DNA of 64,000 nt from Photobacterium sp. DA100 (lineage in GTDB: Bacteria > Pseudomonadota > Gammaproteobacteria > Enterobacterales > Vibrionaceae): positions 3,720,001-3,784,000 of the forward strand of contig NZ_CP119423.1 in assembly GCF_029223585.1 (NCBI RefSeq), written 5' to 3'. The notes beneath the pieces were generated by a model. That model was not told where the DNA came from and ran no database searches. It saw nothing but the letters and a program-made list of their open reading frames with translations. A program made the position numbers and the translations under genes. Positions 1 through 9,535 of this stretch are shown here, in pieces (within the stretch, counting starts at the first letter, position 1; each line of letters begins with the position of its first letter).

Positions 1-363
1 AAGTTAGGAAGCGAGTCAATGAAGAGATTGAGATCTTGCTTTTCGACTGCAAGGTCCCTAACCAATTTGCTGTAACCATGAAAAATCCATCATCCTGCGG
101 AAATAAAAACTAGCGCGTTATACCAAAAGGTAATATCAAAACGTATTACTGCTTTTTGAGCCGTGTGATTCTCTGCCTTAGTTTACCAAAGAGAGCCCAG
201 AAAGTTTCCACTACTATCAATAGACTATCTTTTTTATGTGACTTATTCCCATTTTACGGTTGAAATCCCGATCCCATATCACCATTTAAAAACTCTCAAT
301 GCCTGCTGACGCTCTGTCAGCAATGTGGTACTTTTAGCGCCCTTTAGGGTTAAGGAGCATACT
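1..363. other. Intergenic region upstream of hslR, no gene seen
   Basis: All six frames are broken by stops and nothing recognisable is present, so the upstream gene must end before the window. The stretch is AT-rich. A perfect 7-bp inverted repeat, TGCTGAC/GTCAGCA at 304-322 with a 5-base loop, sits 30 bases before the hslR ribosome binding site. It has no T-run after it, so I do not call it a terminator. Confidence 0.6.
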
Positions 364-774
364 GTGGGCCAACAAACATCTCATCAAGACAACGTTCAAA
401 TCCGTCTCGATAAGTGGTTATGGGCGGCACGCTTTTACAAAACCCGTTCTATTGCCCGCACCATGATCGACGGCGGTAAAGTGCAATATAACGGCCAGCG
501 CTCCAAACCCAGTAAACTGGTTGAAGTCGGTGCTGAGATCCGTTTACGCCAAGGCAATGATGAAAAAACCATTATTATAGAAAAACTCTCAGACACCCGC
601 CGCGGTGCACCTGAAGCACAAACTCTATATCGGGAAACCGACGAGAGCGTCAAGCGCCGTGAAGAGCATGCCAACATGCGCCGCCTTCATGCCTACGGCA
701 GCCCGAGTCCCGAGAAGCGCCCTGATAAAAAGCAGCGTCGCGATATAATTAAGTTTAAAAGTCATTCCGACTAA
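364..774 (+). CDS. hslR: Ribosome-associated heat-shock protein Hsp15
   Basis: Hsp15 binds free 50S subunits that still carry a nascent chain and helps return stalled subunits to translation. The 136-residue product is an S4-type RNA-binding protein: [16 protein letters not shown] starts at residue 14 and [15 protein letters not shown] follows, both nearly identical to E. coli HslR (133 aa). The C-terminal tail is basic. I chose GTG at 364 because AAGGAG at 352-357 is 6 bases upstream; the longer in-frame GTG at 325 has no ribosome binding site and adds residues absent from the family. hslO follows on the same strand after 95 bases, as in enterobacteria, so the two probably form one heat-shock operon. 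Identification is secure. Confidence 0.96.
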   Translation: MGQQTSHQDNVQIRLDKWLWAARFYKTRSIARTMIDGGKVQYNGQRSKPSKLVEVGAEIRLRQGNDEKTIIIEKLSDTRRGAPEAQTLYRETDESVKRREEHANMRRLHAYGSPSPEKRPDKKQRRDIIKFKSHSD

Positions 775-869
775 GGGTATTAGTTCAGTGTAGCGCAGAA
801 AAGTTTCGTTATGTTGATGTGGAATACCCAATTTTGGTCAATGAGATACCTGCTGGAGAAATCAAGCTA

Positions 870-1748
870 ATGACAAAAGATAGTCTATACCGTTACCTGT
901 TTGACGGTGTATCCGTACGTGGTGAACTGGTTCAGTTGGGCGACACCTACCAACAGATCATTTCCAGCAAGGACTACCCAGCCCCAGTGCAGAGCCTGTT
1001 GGGCGAGCTGCTGGTCGCGACGAGCCTGCTAACAGCCACGCTGAAATTCGAAGGTTCGATCACCGTCCAGCTGCAAGGTGACGGTCCGGTTAAGCTGGCT
1101 GTTATCAACGGCGACAACGACCAAAAACTCCGTGGCGTTGCCCGCTGGGACGGTGAAGTACCAGCCAACGGTACTATCCATGACCTGATGGGCAAGGGCC
1201 ATATGGTGATCACCATTACTCCAACCAAAGGCGAGCGCTACCAAGGCGTAGTTGGCCTGGAAGGCGACAGCCTTGCGGCCTGCCTAGAAGGTTACTTCGA
1301 AAACTCCGAGCAGCTGAAAACTCGTATTTGGCTGCGCACTGGCGAGCATGAAGGCAATGCCAAAGCGGCCGGTATGCTACTGCAGATCCTGCCAGACGGC
1401 CAGGGCCACGAAGATGACTTCGAGCATCTGGAGCAACTGACAGAAACAGTGAAGAACGAAGAGCTGTTCGGTCTGGAGCCGCAAGATGTCCTTTATCGCC
1501 TGTACCACCAGGAGACCGTGAAGGTCTTTGACCCGCAGGAAGTGAGCTTCCAGTGTGGTTGCTCTCGCGAGCGCAGCGCCTCGGCAATCAGCTCTATCGA
1601 ACGGGCCGAAGTCGAGCGTATTGTTGCGGAAGAAGGCAAAGTCTCACTGCACTGCGACTACTGCGGTACAAGCTATGACTTTGATAGTATTGATATTGCC
1701 GCCCTGTTCGAAAAAGCAGCAACCAACAACAGCAACCAGGTGCATTAA
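870..1748 (+). CDS. hslO: Redox-regulated chaperone Hsp33
   Basis: Hsp33 is a cytosolic holdase that is switched on by oxidation and holds unfolding proteins during oxidative heat stress. The 292-residue length equals that of the E. coli protein. The zinc-binding redox switch is complete: CXC at residues 229 and 231 (CGC) and CXXC at 262 and 265 (CDYC). The N-terminal region contains [18 protein letters not shown] and the [13 protein letters not shown] segment typical of the family. Start at ATG 870 is preceded by GGAGAA at 855-860; an in-frame GTG at 819 would add 17 residues without family support. A strong terminator follows the stop codon. Confidence 0.97.
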   Translation: MTKDSLYRYLFDGVSVRGELVQLGDTYQQIISSKDYPAPVQSLLGELLVATSLLTATLKFEGSITVQLQGDGPVKLAVINGDNDQKLRGVARWDGEVPANGTIHDLMGKGHMVITITPTKGERYQGVVGLEGDSLAACLEGYFENSEQLKTRIWLRTGEHEGNAKAAGMLLQILPDGQGHEDDFEHLEQLTETVKNEELFGLEPQDVLYRLYHQETVKVFDPQEVSFQCGCSRERSASAISSIERAEVERIVAEEGKVSLHCDYCGTSYDFDSIDIAALFEKAATNNSNQVH

Positions 1749-1782
1749 TTATTCAGCATAATTAAGCCTGAAACTGACTTAC

Positions 1783-1812
1783 AAAAGCCGGACTTTGTCC
1801 GGCTTTTTTTTT
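1783..1812 (+). terminator. Rho-independent terminator of hslR-hslO
   Basis: AAGCCGGAC, a 3-base loop and GTCCGGCTT form a perfect stem followed by a run of nine T. It lies about 35 bases after the hslO stop. Confidence 0.93.
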
Positions 1813-2067
1813 ACCTGAAGCACACTTTTTCTGCTCAAGATGTAAGCAAATAACATGCTAACCCTCGCTTTTTTCAGGAAAAATATTAATTTTTAGAGCT
1901 GGCGCAAACACTTCACATCGCGATAAAATTACCACCTACAATAAATTCAAGACTTTTACTCAAGTGTAACTTTTTAGTGGTTAATTTTTGATAAACCTCC
2001 CTGAATTACCCCTTTAGGGTTGCTAGCATGGTCAACAGTTAAACAACATCTTACCCAAGGAGCACCT
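1813..2067. other. pckA upstream region
   Basis: AT-rich leader between the hslO terminator and pckA with no ORF. I could not pick out a convincing promoter or CRP site by eye, although pckA is catabolite-controlled in relatives. The pckA ribosome binding site AAGGAG is at 2057-2062. Confidence 0.5.
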
Positions 2068-3699
2068 ATGACTGTCATGAACGTCGAAAAAAAGGTTGCA
2101 AAAAAATTAGATCTATCTCAATACGGTATCAACAATGTTACAGAGATTGTTCGTAACCCAAGTTACGAAGTTCTGTTCGAAGAAGAGACCAAGCCAGGCC
2201 TAGAGGGATACGAAAAAGGTATCGTTACCGAGCTGGGTGCCGTCGCTGTCGATACAGGCATCTTCACCGGCCGTTCACCGAAAGATAAGTTCATCGTCAA
2301 AGATGACACCACCCGCGATACCATGTGGTGGGCAGACCAAGGCAAAAACGATAACAAGAGCATTGGTGTTGAAGCGTGGAACGATCTGAAAGAGCTAGTG
2401 ACAGGCCAGCTATCCGGCAAGCGCCTGTTTGTGATTGACGGTTTTTGTGGGACCAACCCAGACACCCGCCTATGCATCCGGATTATCACCGAGGTTGCAT
2501 GGCAGGCCCACTTCGTGAAAAACATGTTCATCCGTCCAACGGAAGAGGAGCTGGAAACTTTCGAACCTGATTTCGTGGTCATGAACGGTGCCAAATGCAC
2601 AAACCAGAAATGGGAAGAGCACGGCATGAACTCCGAAAACTTCACGGTGTTCAACCTGACGGAAAAAATGCAACTTATCGGCGGTACGTGGTACGGCGGC
2701 GAAATGAAGAAGGGTATGTTCGCAATGATGAACTACTTCCTGCCGCTTCGTGACATCGCATCGATGCACTGTTCTGCCAATATGGGTGAAGACGGTGATG
2801 TGGCAGTGTTCTTCGGCCTATCCGGCACCGGTAAAACTACGCTGTCGACCGATCCTAAGCGCGCCCTGATCGGCGATGACGAGCACGGCTGGGATGATAA
2901 CGGCGTGTTCAACTTCGAAGGCGGCTGTTACGCGAAAACCATCAACCTGTCCAAGGAAGCCGAGCCAGATATCTACAATGCGATCCGCCGTGACGCCCTG
3001 CTAGAAAACGTCACTGTACGCAGTGATGGTGCTATCGACTTCAATGACGGCTCGAAGACTGAAAACACCCGTGTTTCTTACCCGATTTACCACATCGAAA
3101 ACATTGTTAAGCCGATCTCCAAGGGCGGCCACGCTAATAAGGTTATCTTCTTATCGGCCGATGCCTTCGGCGTATTGCCTCCGGTTTCCAAGCTGACGCC
3201 AGAGCAGACCAAGTACCACTTCCTGTCTGGCTTTACCGCCAAACTGGCTGGTACTGAGCGCGGTATCACCGAGCCAACACCAACCTTCTCGGCGTGTTTC
3301 GGTAATGCGTTCCTGACCCTGCACCCAACCAAGTACGCAGAAGTATTGGTTAAACGTATGGAAGCAGCAGGTGCTGAAGCTTACCTGGTTAACACCGGCT
3401 GGAACGGCTCTGGCAAGCGTATCTCTATCCAAGATACCCGTGCCATCATCGACGCTATCCTAGATGGCTCAATTGAGAAGGCGGAAACGAAGAATATCCC
3501 AATCTTCAACCTGGAAGTCCCAACGTCGCTGCCGCATGTCGACCCAGAAATCCTTGACCCTCGCGATACCTACACTGACCCGCTACAGTGGGAAAGCAAG
3601 GCGAAAGATCTGGCCGAGCGATTCATCAACAACTTTGAGAAGTACACCGACAACGACGAAGGTGCCTCTCTGGTTGCTGCAGGTCCACAGCTAGACTAA
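2068..3699 (+). CDS. pckA: Phosphoenolpyruvate carboxykinase (ATP)
   Basis: Catalyses oxaloacetate + ATP to phosphoenolpyruvate + ADP + CO2, the entry step of gluconeogenesis in the cytosol. The 543-residue protein matches the ATP-dependent family (E. coli 540). The kinase P-loop [11 protein letters not shown] starts near residue 250, followed by the metal-binding segment [13 protein letters not shown] and the family motif [10 protein letters not shown]. The N-terminal [10 protein letters not shown] substrate-binding motif is also present. Start ATG 2068 follows AAGGAG with a 5-base gap; the longer ORF start at 2020 lacks a ribosome binding site. The gene stands alone between two terminators, so it is probably monocistronic. 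Confidence 0.98.
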   Translation: MTVMNVEKKVAKKLDLSQYGINNVTEIVRNPSYEVLFEEETKPGLEGYEKGIVTELGAVAVDTGIFTGRSPKDKFIVKDDTTRDTMWWADQGKNDNKSIGVEAWNDLKELVTGQLSGKRLFVIDGFCGTNPDTRLCIRIITEVAWQAHFVKNMFIRPTEEELETFEPDFVVMNGAKCTNQKWEEHGMNSENFTVFNLTEKMQLIGGTWYGGEMKKGMFAMMNYFLPLRDIASMHCSANMGEDGDVAVFFGLSGTGKTTLSTDPKRALIGDDEHGWDDNGVFNFEGGCYAKTINLSKEAEPDIYNAIRRDALLENVTVRSDGAIDFNDGSKTENTRVSYPIYHIENIVKPISKGGHANKVIFLSADAFGVLPPVSKLTPEQTKYHFLSGFTAKLAGTERGITEPTPTFSACFGNAFLTLHPTKYAEVLVKRMEAAGAEAYLVNTGWNGSGKRISIQDTRAIIDAILDGSIEKAETKNIPIFNLEVPTSLPHVDPEILDPRDTYTDPLQWESKAKDLAERFINNFEKYTDNDEGASLVAAGPQLD

Positions 3700-3725
3700 C
3701 GGCCAGCCCCTAACAGTAAATCACT

Positions 3726-3750
3726 AAGCCCCTCTTACGAGGGGCTTTTT
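3726..3750 (+). terminator. Rho-independent terminator of pckA
   Basis: AAGCCCCTC-TTAC-GAGGGGCTT stem followed by T residues, 26 bases after the pckA stop. Confidence 0.92.
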
Positions 3751-3865
3751 CGTTAATCCACCGCAAATTTTCTCGCCCGGCGCTTGCAGCCATGGTGAAA
3801 TTGCCGCCTAATAATCATTCCCGCAGCGACGGTTGTGCTGAGGGGGAATTACTAGGAGTCGTCGG

Positions 3866-5872
3866 ATGCTGGAAGCCTCTATGCGTTTTATTGGGAAAAT
3901 CATCGCCACCTTGATTGTGCTCATTGCTCTGGGAGTCACCATCGTCCTGGCCCTGCTGCACACCCCCTATGCGGCGCCGATGCTCAGCCAAGCCGTCAAC
4001 CGGCTGACCCCCTATACCTTAAGCCTCGCTGATCTGCGCTATCATATTCGGGATCCCTGGCACCTCACTGTCAACCGTCCTGTCTTGACACTCAGCGATG
4101 GCCAGCCACCTATCACCGCCAACCGGCTCTCCCTGTGGCTCAACCCTGCTTCCCTGACCCAATTTACGTGGCAATTTGACAGTTTGCTGATTGACGAACC
4201 GGTTGCTCACGCCCTGCAACTAGATAGCTTGAGACTGCCAGAGATATACAGCCGGCGCCTCGCGATCAGCCGGTTGAGCGTTGGCACCTCCCCAATTACC
4301 CTCCAGCAAGGAGAGCTCCAACTAGACAACTGGCATTACCAACCCAATGACCCAGCTCCTTGGTGGCAGCAGTTCGACGGAAATTTCCAATTAGCGGCCG
4401 ACGATGTCCAATGGCAGCAGTGGCAAGCCAGGCAATTGCTGCTTGATGGTAGCCACAGCGACACCAAATGGAAGCTCAACGGTTTTTCTCTCGACTGGCA
4501 ACATGCCAGCATCAATGGCCAACTTGACATTGCGACCGACCAAAAGACGCTAGATATCCAGCAGATCACCTTGTCCGGCCTACAGTTGCAAGACCGCGGG
4601 CTAACCCAAACACTGCAACATCAGCTCGAACACTGGGCCTCACTACAATGGCAGGCAACACTTCATCGAGTCGATATTCTCGACAGCAGCATCGAGCTCC
4701 CCACAATCAGCCTCAACCACGCCAACCTTTCCCTGACCGACTGGCATTGGCCCGGCTCCGCCTACTCGCAGCAGAAAGCCTGGTTATCATTCAATGCCGA
4801 AAGTGGCAGTTGGCGGCAGCAGTCATTTACCGATCCCCTGCTGGATCTGAGCTTCACCCCCAACGCCGTTATTCTCAATGGCGCCTCCGTCAACGCACTG
4901 GAAGGGTATTGGCGTGTAGAAGGCAAGGTTTCCCCAGGGACACTGCAATTAGATAACCTCACAAGCAAGGGAATCAAATGGTTCTTGCCCGCCGATTGGG
5001 CTAGCCATCTCTCGCAGGCACTCTCTCCATTCAAGCAGATCGATATCCGGTCACTGGATATTGGCTATGCTCAGCTAACGGCTGCTGACAGTGATATCCC
5101 CTGGTATATCAACGGGCTCAACCTCAGCGGTAGTGACTTAATACTCCACCCACAACCCTTATTCAGGCTCTGGCATGGCAATATTACCGCCACAGCCAGA
5201 CAAATGAGCCTTAATACCGTCGACTTATACGAACCACTTATTGACATGGCAAGTGAGCAGGGCCTGTGGCAATTAAAGCAGGCCTTCTTGCCATTCAAGG
5301 ACGGGTTGCTAGAAGCGACGGGGCAGCTGAATCTGAGCCAAGAAGGGCAGCCATGGCAGGCTGCACTCCAGGGTGATAGCCTGCCAGCCAATATATTGCC
5401 GCAATGGCTATCTGTGCCTTGGCCGGCCAGTGGCCGTATCGATATTACCGCCGCCCTTCAGGGGCTCGGCCAGAACTATACCAGCCTGGCCCATAGCCTG
5501 AACGGCGAACTACGGGCAACATTCCGCGACAGTGCCGTTGAGCAAGGCGGCCGTTCACTATTCGATGCCTGGTTAGAGACATCTCTATCTGAGACGCCCC
5601 CTTTAGCTAAGACAGCAGAGACGGATAAGCCCACACCACTGGCAATCACACCGCTTCAGATCACCAGTGACCGGGGAAGAATGACCATTGCACCGCTCAG
5701 TATTACAGGCCAAGAGATAGACGCGGTATTAAAGGGGCAATGGGATTTGGCCAACCCCGCCGGACAGTGGCTGGAACTGGAGGCAAAGTTAGGCTGCCAG
5801 CACCTGATCCGGCGCTGGCAGGATGGTCAGCAAACAGTATCCGGCTCGCTGTGTGACGGCAAGAGCATATAG
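3866..5872 (+). CDS. AsmA-like inner-membrane-anchored envelope protein
   Basis: A 668-residue protein with one N-terminal membrane segment (about residues 8-29, FIGKIIATLIVLIALGV) followed by a long periplasmic part rich in short hydrophobic beta strands, the look of the AsmA/TamB repeat-groove family that handles phospholipid movement between membranes. I recognise the architecture but not a named orthologue; it is clearly not AsmA itself. Start ATG 3866 follows AGGAG at about 3854-3858; a second ATG at 3881 is possible. The gene lies between pckA and fabY, and its last 46 bases overlap the end of fabY on the other strand. Function in this organism is inferred from architecture only. Confidence 0.7.
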   Translation: MLEASMRFIGKIIATLIVLIALGVTIVLALLHTPYAAPMLSQAVNRLTPYTLSLADLRYHIRDPWHLTVNRPVLTLSDGQPPITANRLSLWLNPASLTQFTWQFDSLLIDEPVAHALQLDSLRLPEIYSRRLAISRLSVGTSPITLQQGELQLDNWHYQPNDPAPWWQQFDGNFQLAADDVQWQQWQARQLLLDGSHSDTKWKLNGFSLDWQHASINGQLDIATDQKTLDIQQITLSGLQLQDRGLTQTLQHQLEHWASLQWQATLHRVDILDSSIELPTISLNHANLSLTDWHWPGSAYSQQKAWLSFNAESGSWRQQSFTDPLLDLSFTPNAVILNGASVNALEGYWRVEGKVSPGTLQLDNLTSKGIKWFLPADWASHLSQALSPFKQIDIRSLDIGYAQLTAADSDIPWYINGLNLSGSDLILHPQPLFRLWHGNITATARQMSLNTVDLYEPLIDMASEQGLWQLKQAFLPFKDGLLEATGQLNLSQEGQPWQAALQGDSLPANILPQWLSVPWPASGRIDITAALQGLGQNYTSLAHSLNGELRATFRDSAVEQGGRSLFDAWLETSLSETPPLAKTAETDKPTPLAITPLQITSDRGRMTIAPLSITGQEIDAVLKGQWDLANPAGQWLELEAKLGCQHLIRRWQDGQQTVSGSLCDGKSI

Positions 5873-6747
5873 GTACCGGTAAAGGTCGAGGCCAATTCAT
5901 CGCCGCTGTAAACATTGACCTTGACGATGGCCCGGCCCTTGCGGTTCGTCGCAAGGCGCTCAACATCGCCCTCGAGATCCTCTACGGTCACCACAGCCCG
6001 CGGGCGTTCTTTGACCGGAGAGCGGTAGCGAATATGGCTGTCGACCAGAACAATATCCGCTTTATATTTGCGCTCTTTCAGTAGCATCCAGACAAAGCCC
6101 CAGCCAGCGAGGGTCGCCATGGTAAAGATACTGCCGGCGAACATATTGGCTTTGGTATTGAGATTGGCGTTGATCAGGGCACTGACCTCAAAGCGGTAGC
6201 CGGTGTATTGGCTGATTTTCACCCCCATGCGTTCGCTGATTGGGATCTGGGACTGCCACAACTCCTGCAGCTCCTGGCACCAATCAGGATGGCGCACCAC
6301 TTCCGTCAGCGGATCCAGATGCTTGAGCATTTGCTGATGCCGCACCGGCCCCTTTTCTTCACTCAGCTCGCCTTGGTTAGTAAAGCCGCTACGCAAGTAG
6401 AACGGGATCGCGTCCTCACGGGCATTACACACCAATCGCTTCGCCCCTTCCTCACGGGCTAATGATTCCAGCGCCATCAAAACAATCGCCCCCATCCCCT
6501 GGTGACGGTGGTCGGGGTGCACTGCCATATAGCGGATCTGGCCATCGTTATCCGGGGTCATATACAAGCGGCCAATGGCAATCGTCTGGCCGCTATCACT
6601 GACAATCATCCGGTGACAGCTCAAATCATCATAAGCGTCACGCTCAGAGCCCACTGGCATATGCCAAGGCTCACGCAGCATCCGCCAGCGAAAATCATAA
6701 TAGCTAGCCAGCTCTTCTTCCGTTTGTGGGGTGACAAGTCGAAACAT
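5827..6747 (-). CDS. fabY: FabY/YiiD: GNAT acetyltransferase fused to thioesterase-like domain
   Basis: 306-residue two-domain protein. The N-terminal half is a GNAT fold with the acetyl-CoA loop VHPDHRHQGMGAIVLMAL; the C-terminal half (from about residue 150) is the YiiD-type hot-dog thioesterase domain (GYRFEVSALINANLNTKA and FAGSIFTMATLAGWGF). E. coli YiiD (FabY/MadA) is reported to act at the start of fatty-acid synthesis as a malonyl-ACP decarboxylase; I transfer that role by family. ATG 6747 has AAGGA just upstream. The order yihY-dtd-fabY is the same as in E. coli, with a 46-base gap after dtd. Its 3' end overlaps the AsmA-like gene convergently. Confidence 0.88.
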   Translation of the reverse strand: MFRLVTPQTEEELASYYDFRWRMLREPWHMPVGSERDAYDDLSCHRMIVSDSGQTIAIGRLYMTPDNDGQIRYMAVHPDHRHQGMGAIVLMALESLAREEGAKRLVCNAREDAIPFYLRSGFTNQGELSEEKGPVRHQQMLKHLDPLTEVVRHPDWCQELQELWQSQIPISERMGVKISQYTGYRFEVSALINANLNTKANMFAGSIFTMATLAGWGFVWMLLKERKYKADIVLVDSHIRYRSPVKERPRAVVTVEDLEGDVERLATNRKGRAIVKVNVYSGDELASTFTGTYMLLPSHSEPDTVC

Positions 6748-6793
6748 GAAATCCTTCTCCAGCGTTCCTGAGGCAAAGGTGCCTACTAGATAA

Positions 6794-7231
6794 TTATACC
6801 TGCAACCAGAAAGTTACCGGGCCATCGTTGAGCAGTGCCACTTTCATATCGGCAGCAAAGATCCCGGTTTCCGTCTTGATCCCCGTTTCCTTGCAGCAAT
6901 CAACAAAGTATTCGTACATCTTCTCGGCATCCTGCGGTGCGGCACCGTTGGAAAAGCCTGGACGCATCCCCTTCTTGGTATCCGCCGCCAACGTAAATTG
7001 CGAAACGACCAACACACTGCCCCCGGCCTGCTGAACATTGAGGTTCATCTTGCCGTCTTCATCTTCGAACACCCGGTAGCCCAGCACTTTTTCGCGCAGT
7101 CGCTTGGCCTTGGCTTCATCATCGCCTTTCTCTACGCCAAGCAGCACCAGCAAGCCTTTACCGATAGCGCCAGTCACCTGGCCATCTACCGTCACGCTCG
7201 CCTCGCTCACCCGTTGGATCAGTGCAATCAT
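6794..7231 (-). CDS. dtd: D-aminoacyl-tRNA deacylase
   Basis: Hydrolyses D-amino acids wrongly attached to tRNA, a chirality proofreading step. The 145-residue length is exactly that of the family. Both active-site motifs are visible: SQFTLAAD (SQxT) in the middle and [10 protein letters not shown] at the C-terminus (the GPVT cross-subunit motif), with [17 protein letters not shown] at the start. The ATG overlaps the yihY stop as ATGA, so the two are translationally coupled, and fabY follows in the same direction. Identification is secure. Confidence 0.97.
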   Translation of the reverse strand: MIALIQRVSEASVTVDGQVTGAIGKGLLVLLGVEKGDDEAKAKRLREKVLGYRVFEDEDGKMNLNVQQAGGSVLVVSQFTLAADTKKGMRPGFSNGAAPQDAEKMYEYFVDCCKETGIKTETGIFAADMKVALLNDGPVTFWLQV

Positions 7232-8205
7232 TCGTTTTTACCTTTTTCTGTTGTCTGTTGAATTTCAGTCTGTTGATCTGGCGGGGGCTGAAGTTCGGAT
7301 AATTCAGCCCGGGTCGGCACCGTCGTCTGCCACCCCTTGGCTTCTGGATGCCAGTGGCTCTTCTCGCCAAGGCTGGCTGTAATTTCGGCCCCGAACAACA
7401 CAATACACCAACACAGGTACACCCAGACAAATAAAATTGGCACCACCGCCAGGGCACCATAAATCACCTGATAAGATGGGAAATTGGTAATGTAGAGGGC
7501 GAACCCTTTCTTGCTCAGCTCAAACAAGATACTGGCAATCACCGCACCAACCAAGGCATGGCGCAAGCGAACCTTGGTATTGGGGACCAAGAGGTAGAGG
7601 CCCAGAAATGCACTGCTTGACATGATCACCGGCAGCCAGCGCAAGGAGCGTTGGAGCAGGCCGTTAACTGCATCACTGCCGAGCAGGTTGAGCGAACCGA
7701 GGTAGGAGCTGACGGCGATACTACTGCCGACCAAGATCGGCCCGAGAGTGAGTACCATCCAGTAAATCGAAAACGAGATCACCGGGCGGCGCTTTTCATG
7801 CACCCGCCAGATATAGTTGAGCGACTTGTCGATCGACGAAATCAGCATCATTGCCACCACGAACAGGGCTGCCACCCCCACCGCGGTCATCTTGCCGGCA
7901 TTGGCAACGAACTCGTTGAGGTATTGCTTGACCACCTCCCCGGCGGCCGGAACAAAGTTTTCAATCACGAAATTTTGCAGCAGCTCGCCCAACCCGGCAA
8001 AGACCGGGAAGGTCGATAGGGCCGACAGCACCACGGTGATCAGCGGCACCAAAGACAGCAGGGTGACATAGGCCATCGAGCCTGCAGTCACCGTCAGCCG
8101 GTCATGGCCGATCCGGTGTTGCAAATACCCGGAAAACGCCATCACGCTGCGTGCTCGCCGCCGCCACCTATGCTTGCTAGTTGTTGGTTTGTCAGCCATA
8201 GTCAT
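7228..8205 (-). CDS. yihY: YihY/UPF0761 family inner membrane protein
   Basis: 325-residue polytopic membrane protein of the YihY (virulence factor BrkB-like) family. About six hydrophobic segments follow a basic cytosolic N-terminus ([10 protein letters not shown]), and the family signature [19 protein letters not shown] lies at residues 38-56. The C-terminal tail after [11 protein letters not shown] is hydrophilic and Gln-rich. The molecular function is not established; the older ribonuclease BN name was a misassignment. Its stop overlaps dtd by four bases. Two in-frame ATG codons (8205 and 8199) have equally weak ribosome binding sites, so the start is uncertain by two codons. Confidence 0.9.
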   Translation of the reverse strand: MTMADKPTTSKHRWRRRARSVMAFSGYLQHRIGHDRLTVTAGSMAYVTLLSLVPLITVVLSALSTFPVFAGLGELLQNFVIENFVPAAGEVVKQYLNEFVANAGKMTAVGVAALFVVAMMLISSIDKSLNYIWRVHEKRRPVISFSIYWMVLTLGPILVGSSIAVSSYLGSLNLLGSDAVNGLLQRSLRWLPVIMSSSAFLGLYLLVPNTKVRLRHALVGAVIASILFELSKKGFALYITNFPSYQVIYGALAVVPILFVWVYLCWCIVLFGAEITASLGEKSHWHPEAKGWQTTVPTRAELSELQPPPDQQTEIQQTTEKGKNE

Positions 8206-8264
8206 GTCATTATTTGCTTGTATTTACTGTCACTTTACTCATATTAGGACACATGGAGTCAACT

Positions 8265-8906
8265 ATGCCCTACCTGCTTGCGATCCTTCTCAGCCTCACC
8301 GCCCTGACGGGTTGCCAAAGTGCCTATTATTCAGCCATGGAACAAGTCGGCATTCACAAACGCGATATTATGGTCGACCGGGTCGAGGATGCCAACGAAG
8401 CCCAGCAAGATGCCCAGCAACAATTCACCAGTGCCCTCGATGCCCTCAAGGCGCTCAACCAATTCGACGGTGGCGATCTAGAAAGCGCCTACAACCAGGT
8501 CAATGACCAATACGAGGCCAGCAGCGACGCGGCCGAGAAAGTCCGCGAGCGCATCGCCGCCATTGAAGATGTTGCCGACGCCCTGTTCGAGGAGTGGCAG
8601 GATGAGCTAGCGCTCTACAGCAGCAGTAAACTGCGCCGCGACAGCGAGTCCAAACTCAACACGACCAAGGCTTCCTACCAGCGGATGCTGAGCGCGATGC
8701 ACCGGGCCGAACAGAAAATGGATCCCGTTCTCGATACCCTACGGGATAATACCCTGTATTTAAAGCATAACCTCAACGCCGCCGCCATCGGCTCCCTGCA
8801 GGGCGAGTTCCAATCGCTGCAACGGGATATCCAGCGGGCGATCACCGATATGGAGGCCGCCATCACCGAGTCGGAGCGCTTTATCTCTCAGTTGCAACGC
8901 AGCTAG
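8265..8906 (+). CDS. DUF2959 family lipoprotein
   Basis: A 213-residue predicted lipoprotein. The signal MPYLLAILLSLTALTGC ends in a lipobox (LTGC, Cys17). The mature part is almost entirely heptad-like and Gln/Ala/Glu-rich, so a long helical coiled coil is likely. It fits the DUF2959 family common in Vibrio and Shewanella; no function is established. I start at ATG 8265 with GGAG at 8255-8258; ATG 8253 is the alternative. It is divergent from yihY and stops 5 bases before the convergent ATPase gene. Confidence 0.78.
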   Translation: MPYLLAILLSLTALTGCQSAYYSAMEQVGIHKRDIMVDRVEDANEAQQDAQQQFTSALDALKALNQFDGGDLESAYNQVNDQYEASSDAAEKVRERIAAIEDVADALFEEWQDELALYSSSKLRRDSESKLNTTKASYQRMLSAMHRAEQKMDPVLDTLRDNTLYLKHNLNAAAIGSLQGEFQSLQRDIQRAITDMEAAITESERFISQLQRS

Positions 8907-8911
8907 CGGGA

Positions 8912-9442
8912 TTATTCCTGTTTGAGCCGGGCCAATAGCCATGTGGCCCGCTGCTCGATCCCCCCCCACGGTACATCAACGACTTCGTAGCCGAGCTCGC
9001 GGTAGGTCGCGATAAGTTGCCGGTGGATCTGCTCGGCCTCGGCAAAACTGTGCGGCCGCTCGTCATCCTGGACATAGATATCGCCATGCGGCGCACAGAC
9101 AAAGACCGTCGGGAAGTAGCCCTTGGCCATTGCCTGGTAATGTTCTTCCACTTCGATGCCACCGATAGTCAAGTAGGCACAGATATCGCCAATTGCCCGG
9201 TCAACAAAGGCCGGCATGGTTCCACGCTTGGCCTGCTCGCGCTGGTTGCTCATCCTATCGAGGCAAAGCGCGGCAAAGCGGGGCAGATCCGTCCAGGGCA
9301 GCACACCGCCAGGCAGGGCCGCCTGCTCGCGGATCAAGGCTCGGGAGACTTCCGGGAAAGTCATGTACCCGCGCCGAGCCAAGGCGTCGAGCAGCGAGGT
9401 TTTCCCTGCTCCCGGTCCCCCGGTAATAATGATGGGTTGCAT
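8912..9442 (-). CDS. Small P-loop ATPase/kinase-like protein (AAA_28 type)
   Basis: 176-residue protein with a Walker A motif at the extreme N-terminus (GGPGAGKTS, residues 8-16) and the AAA_28/NadR-kinase-like segment TFPEVSRALI. DRAIGDICAY is a plausible Walker B-like region and FVCAPHGDIYVQDDERPHS resembles the lid segment of this family. Members are predicted nucleotide or metabolite kinases with unknown substrates. It lies downstream of typA on the same strand, separated by 93 bases and a hairpin, so it may be weakly cotranscribed. I do not recognise a named gene. Confidence 0.72.
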   Translation of the reverse strand: MQPIIITGGPGAGKTSLLDALARRGYMTFPEVSRALIREQAALPGGVLPWTDLPRFAALCLDRMSNQREQAKRGTMPAFVDRAIGDICAYLTIGGIEVEEHYQAMAKGYFPTVFVCAPHGDIYVQDDERPHSFAEAEQIHRQLIATYRELGYEVVDVPWGGIEQRATWLLARLKQE

Positions 9443-9481
9443 AGTCGTTCTTCTTTTTTTTTGTAGGGTTCAGATACAACA

Positions 9482-9511
9482 ATCCCCCCATGGTAGCACC
9501 GATGGGGGGAT
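9482..9511 (-). terminator. Probable terminator after typA
   Basis: ATCCCCCCAT and its inverted copy ATGGGGGGAT enclose a 10-base loop, giving a perfect 10-bp stem. The T-run on the minus strand is weak (TTGTTG), so termination may be partial and allow some read-through into the ATPase gene. Confidence 0.6.
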
Positions 9512-9535
9512 GGTTTAACGGCTAACAGCTAGCAA

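Noticed and set aside
260-279. Heat-shock sigma-32-like promoter (TTGAAA ... CCCATAT) upstream of hslR
   Set aside because: The two boxes are only 7 bases apart; a sigma-32 promoter needs about 13-15.
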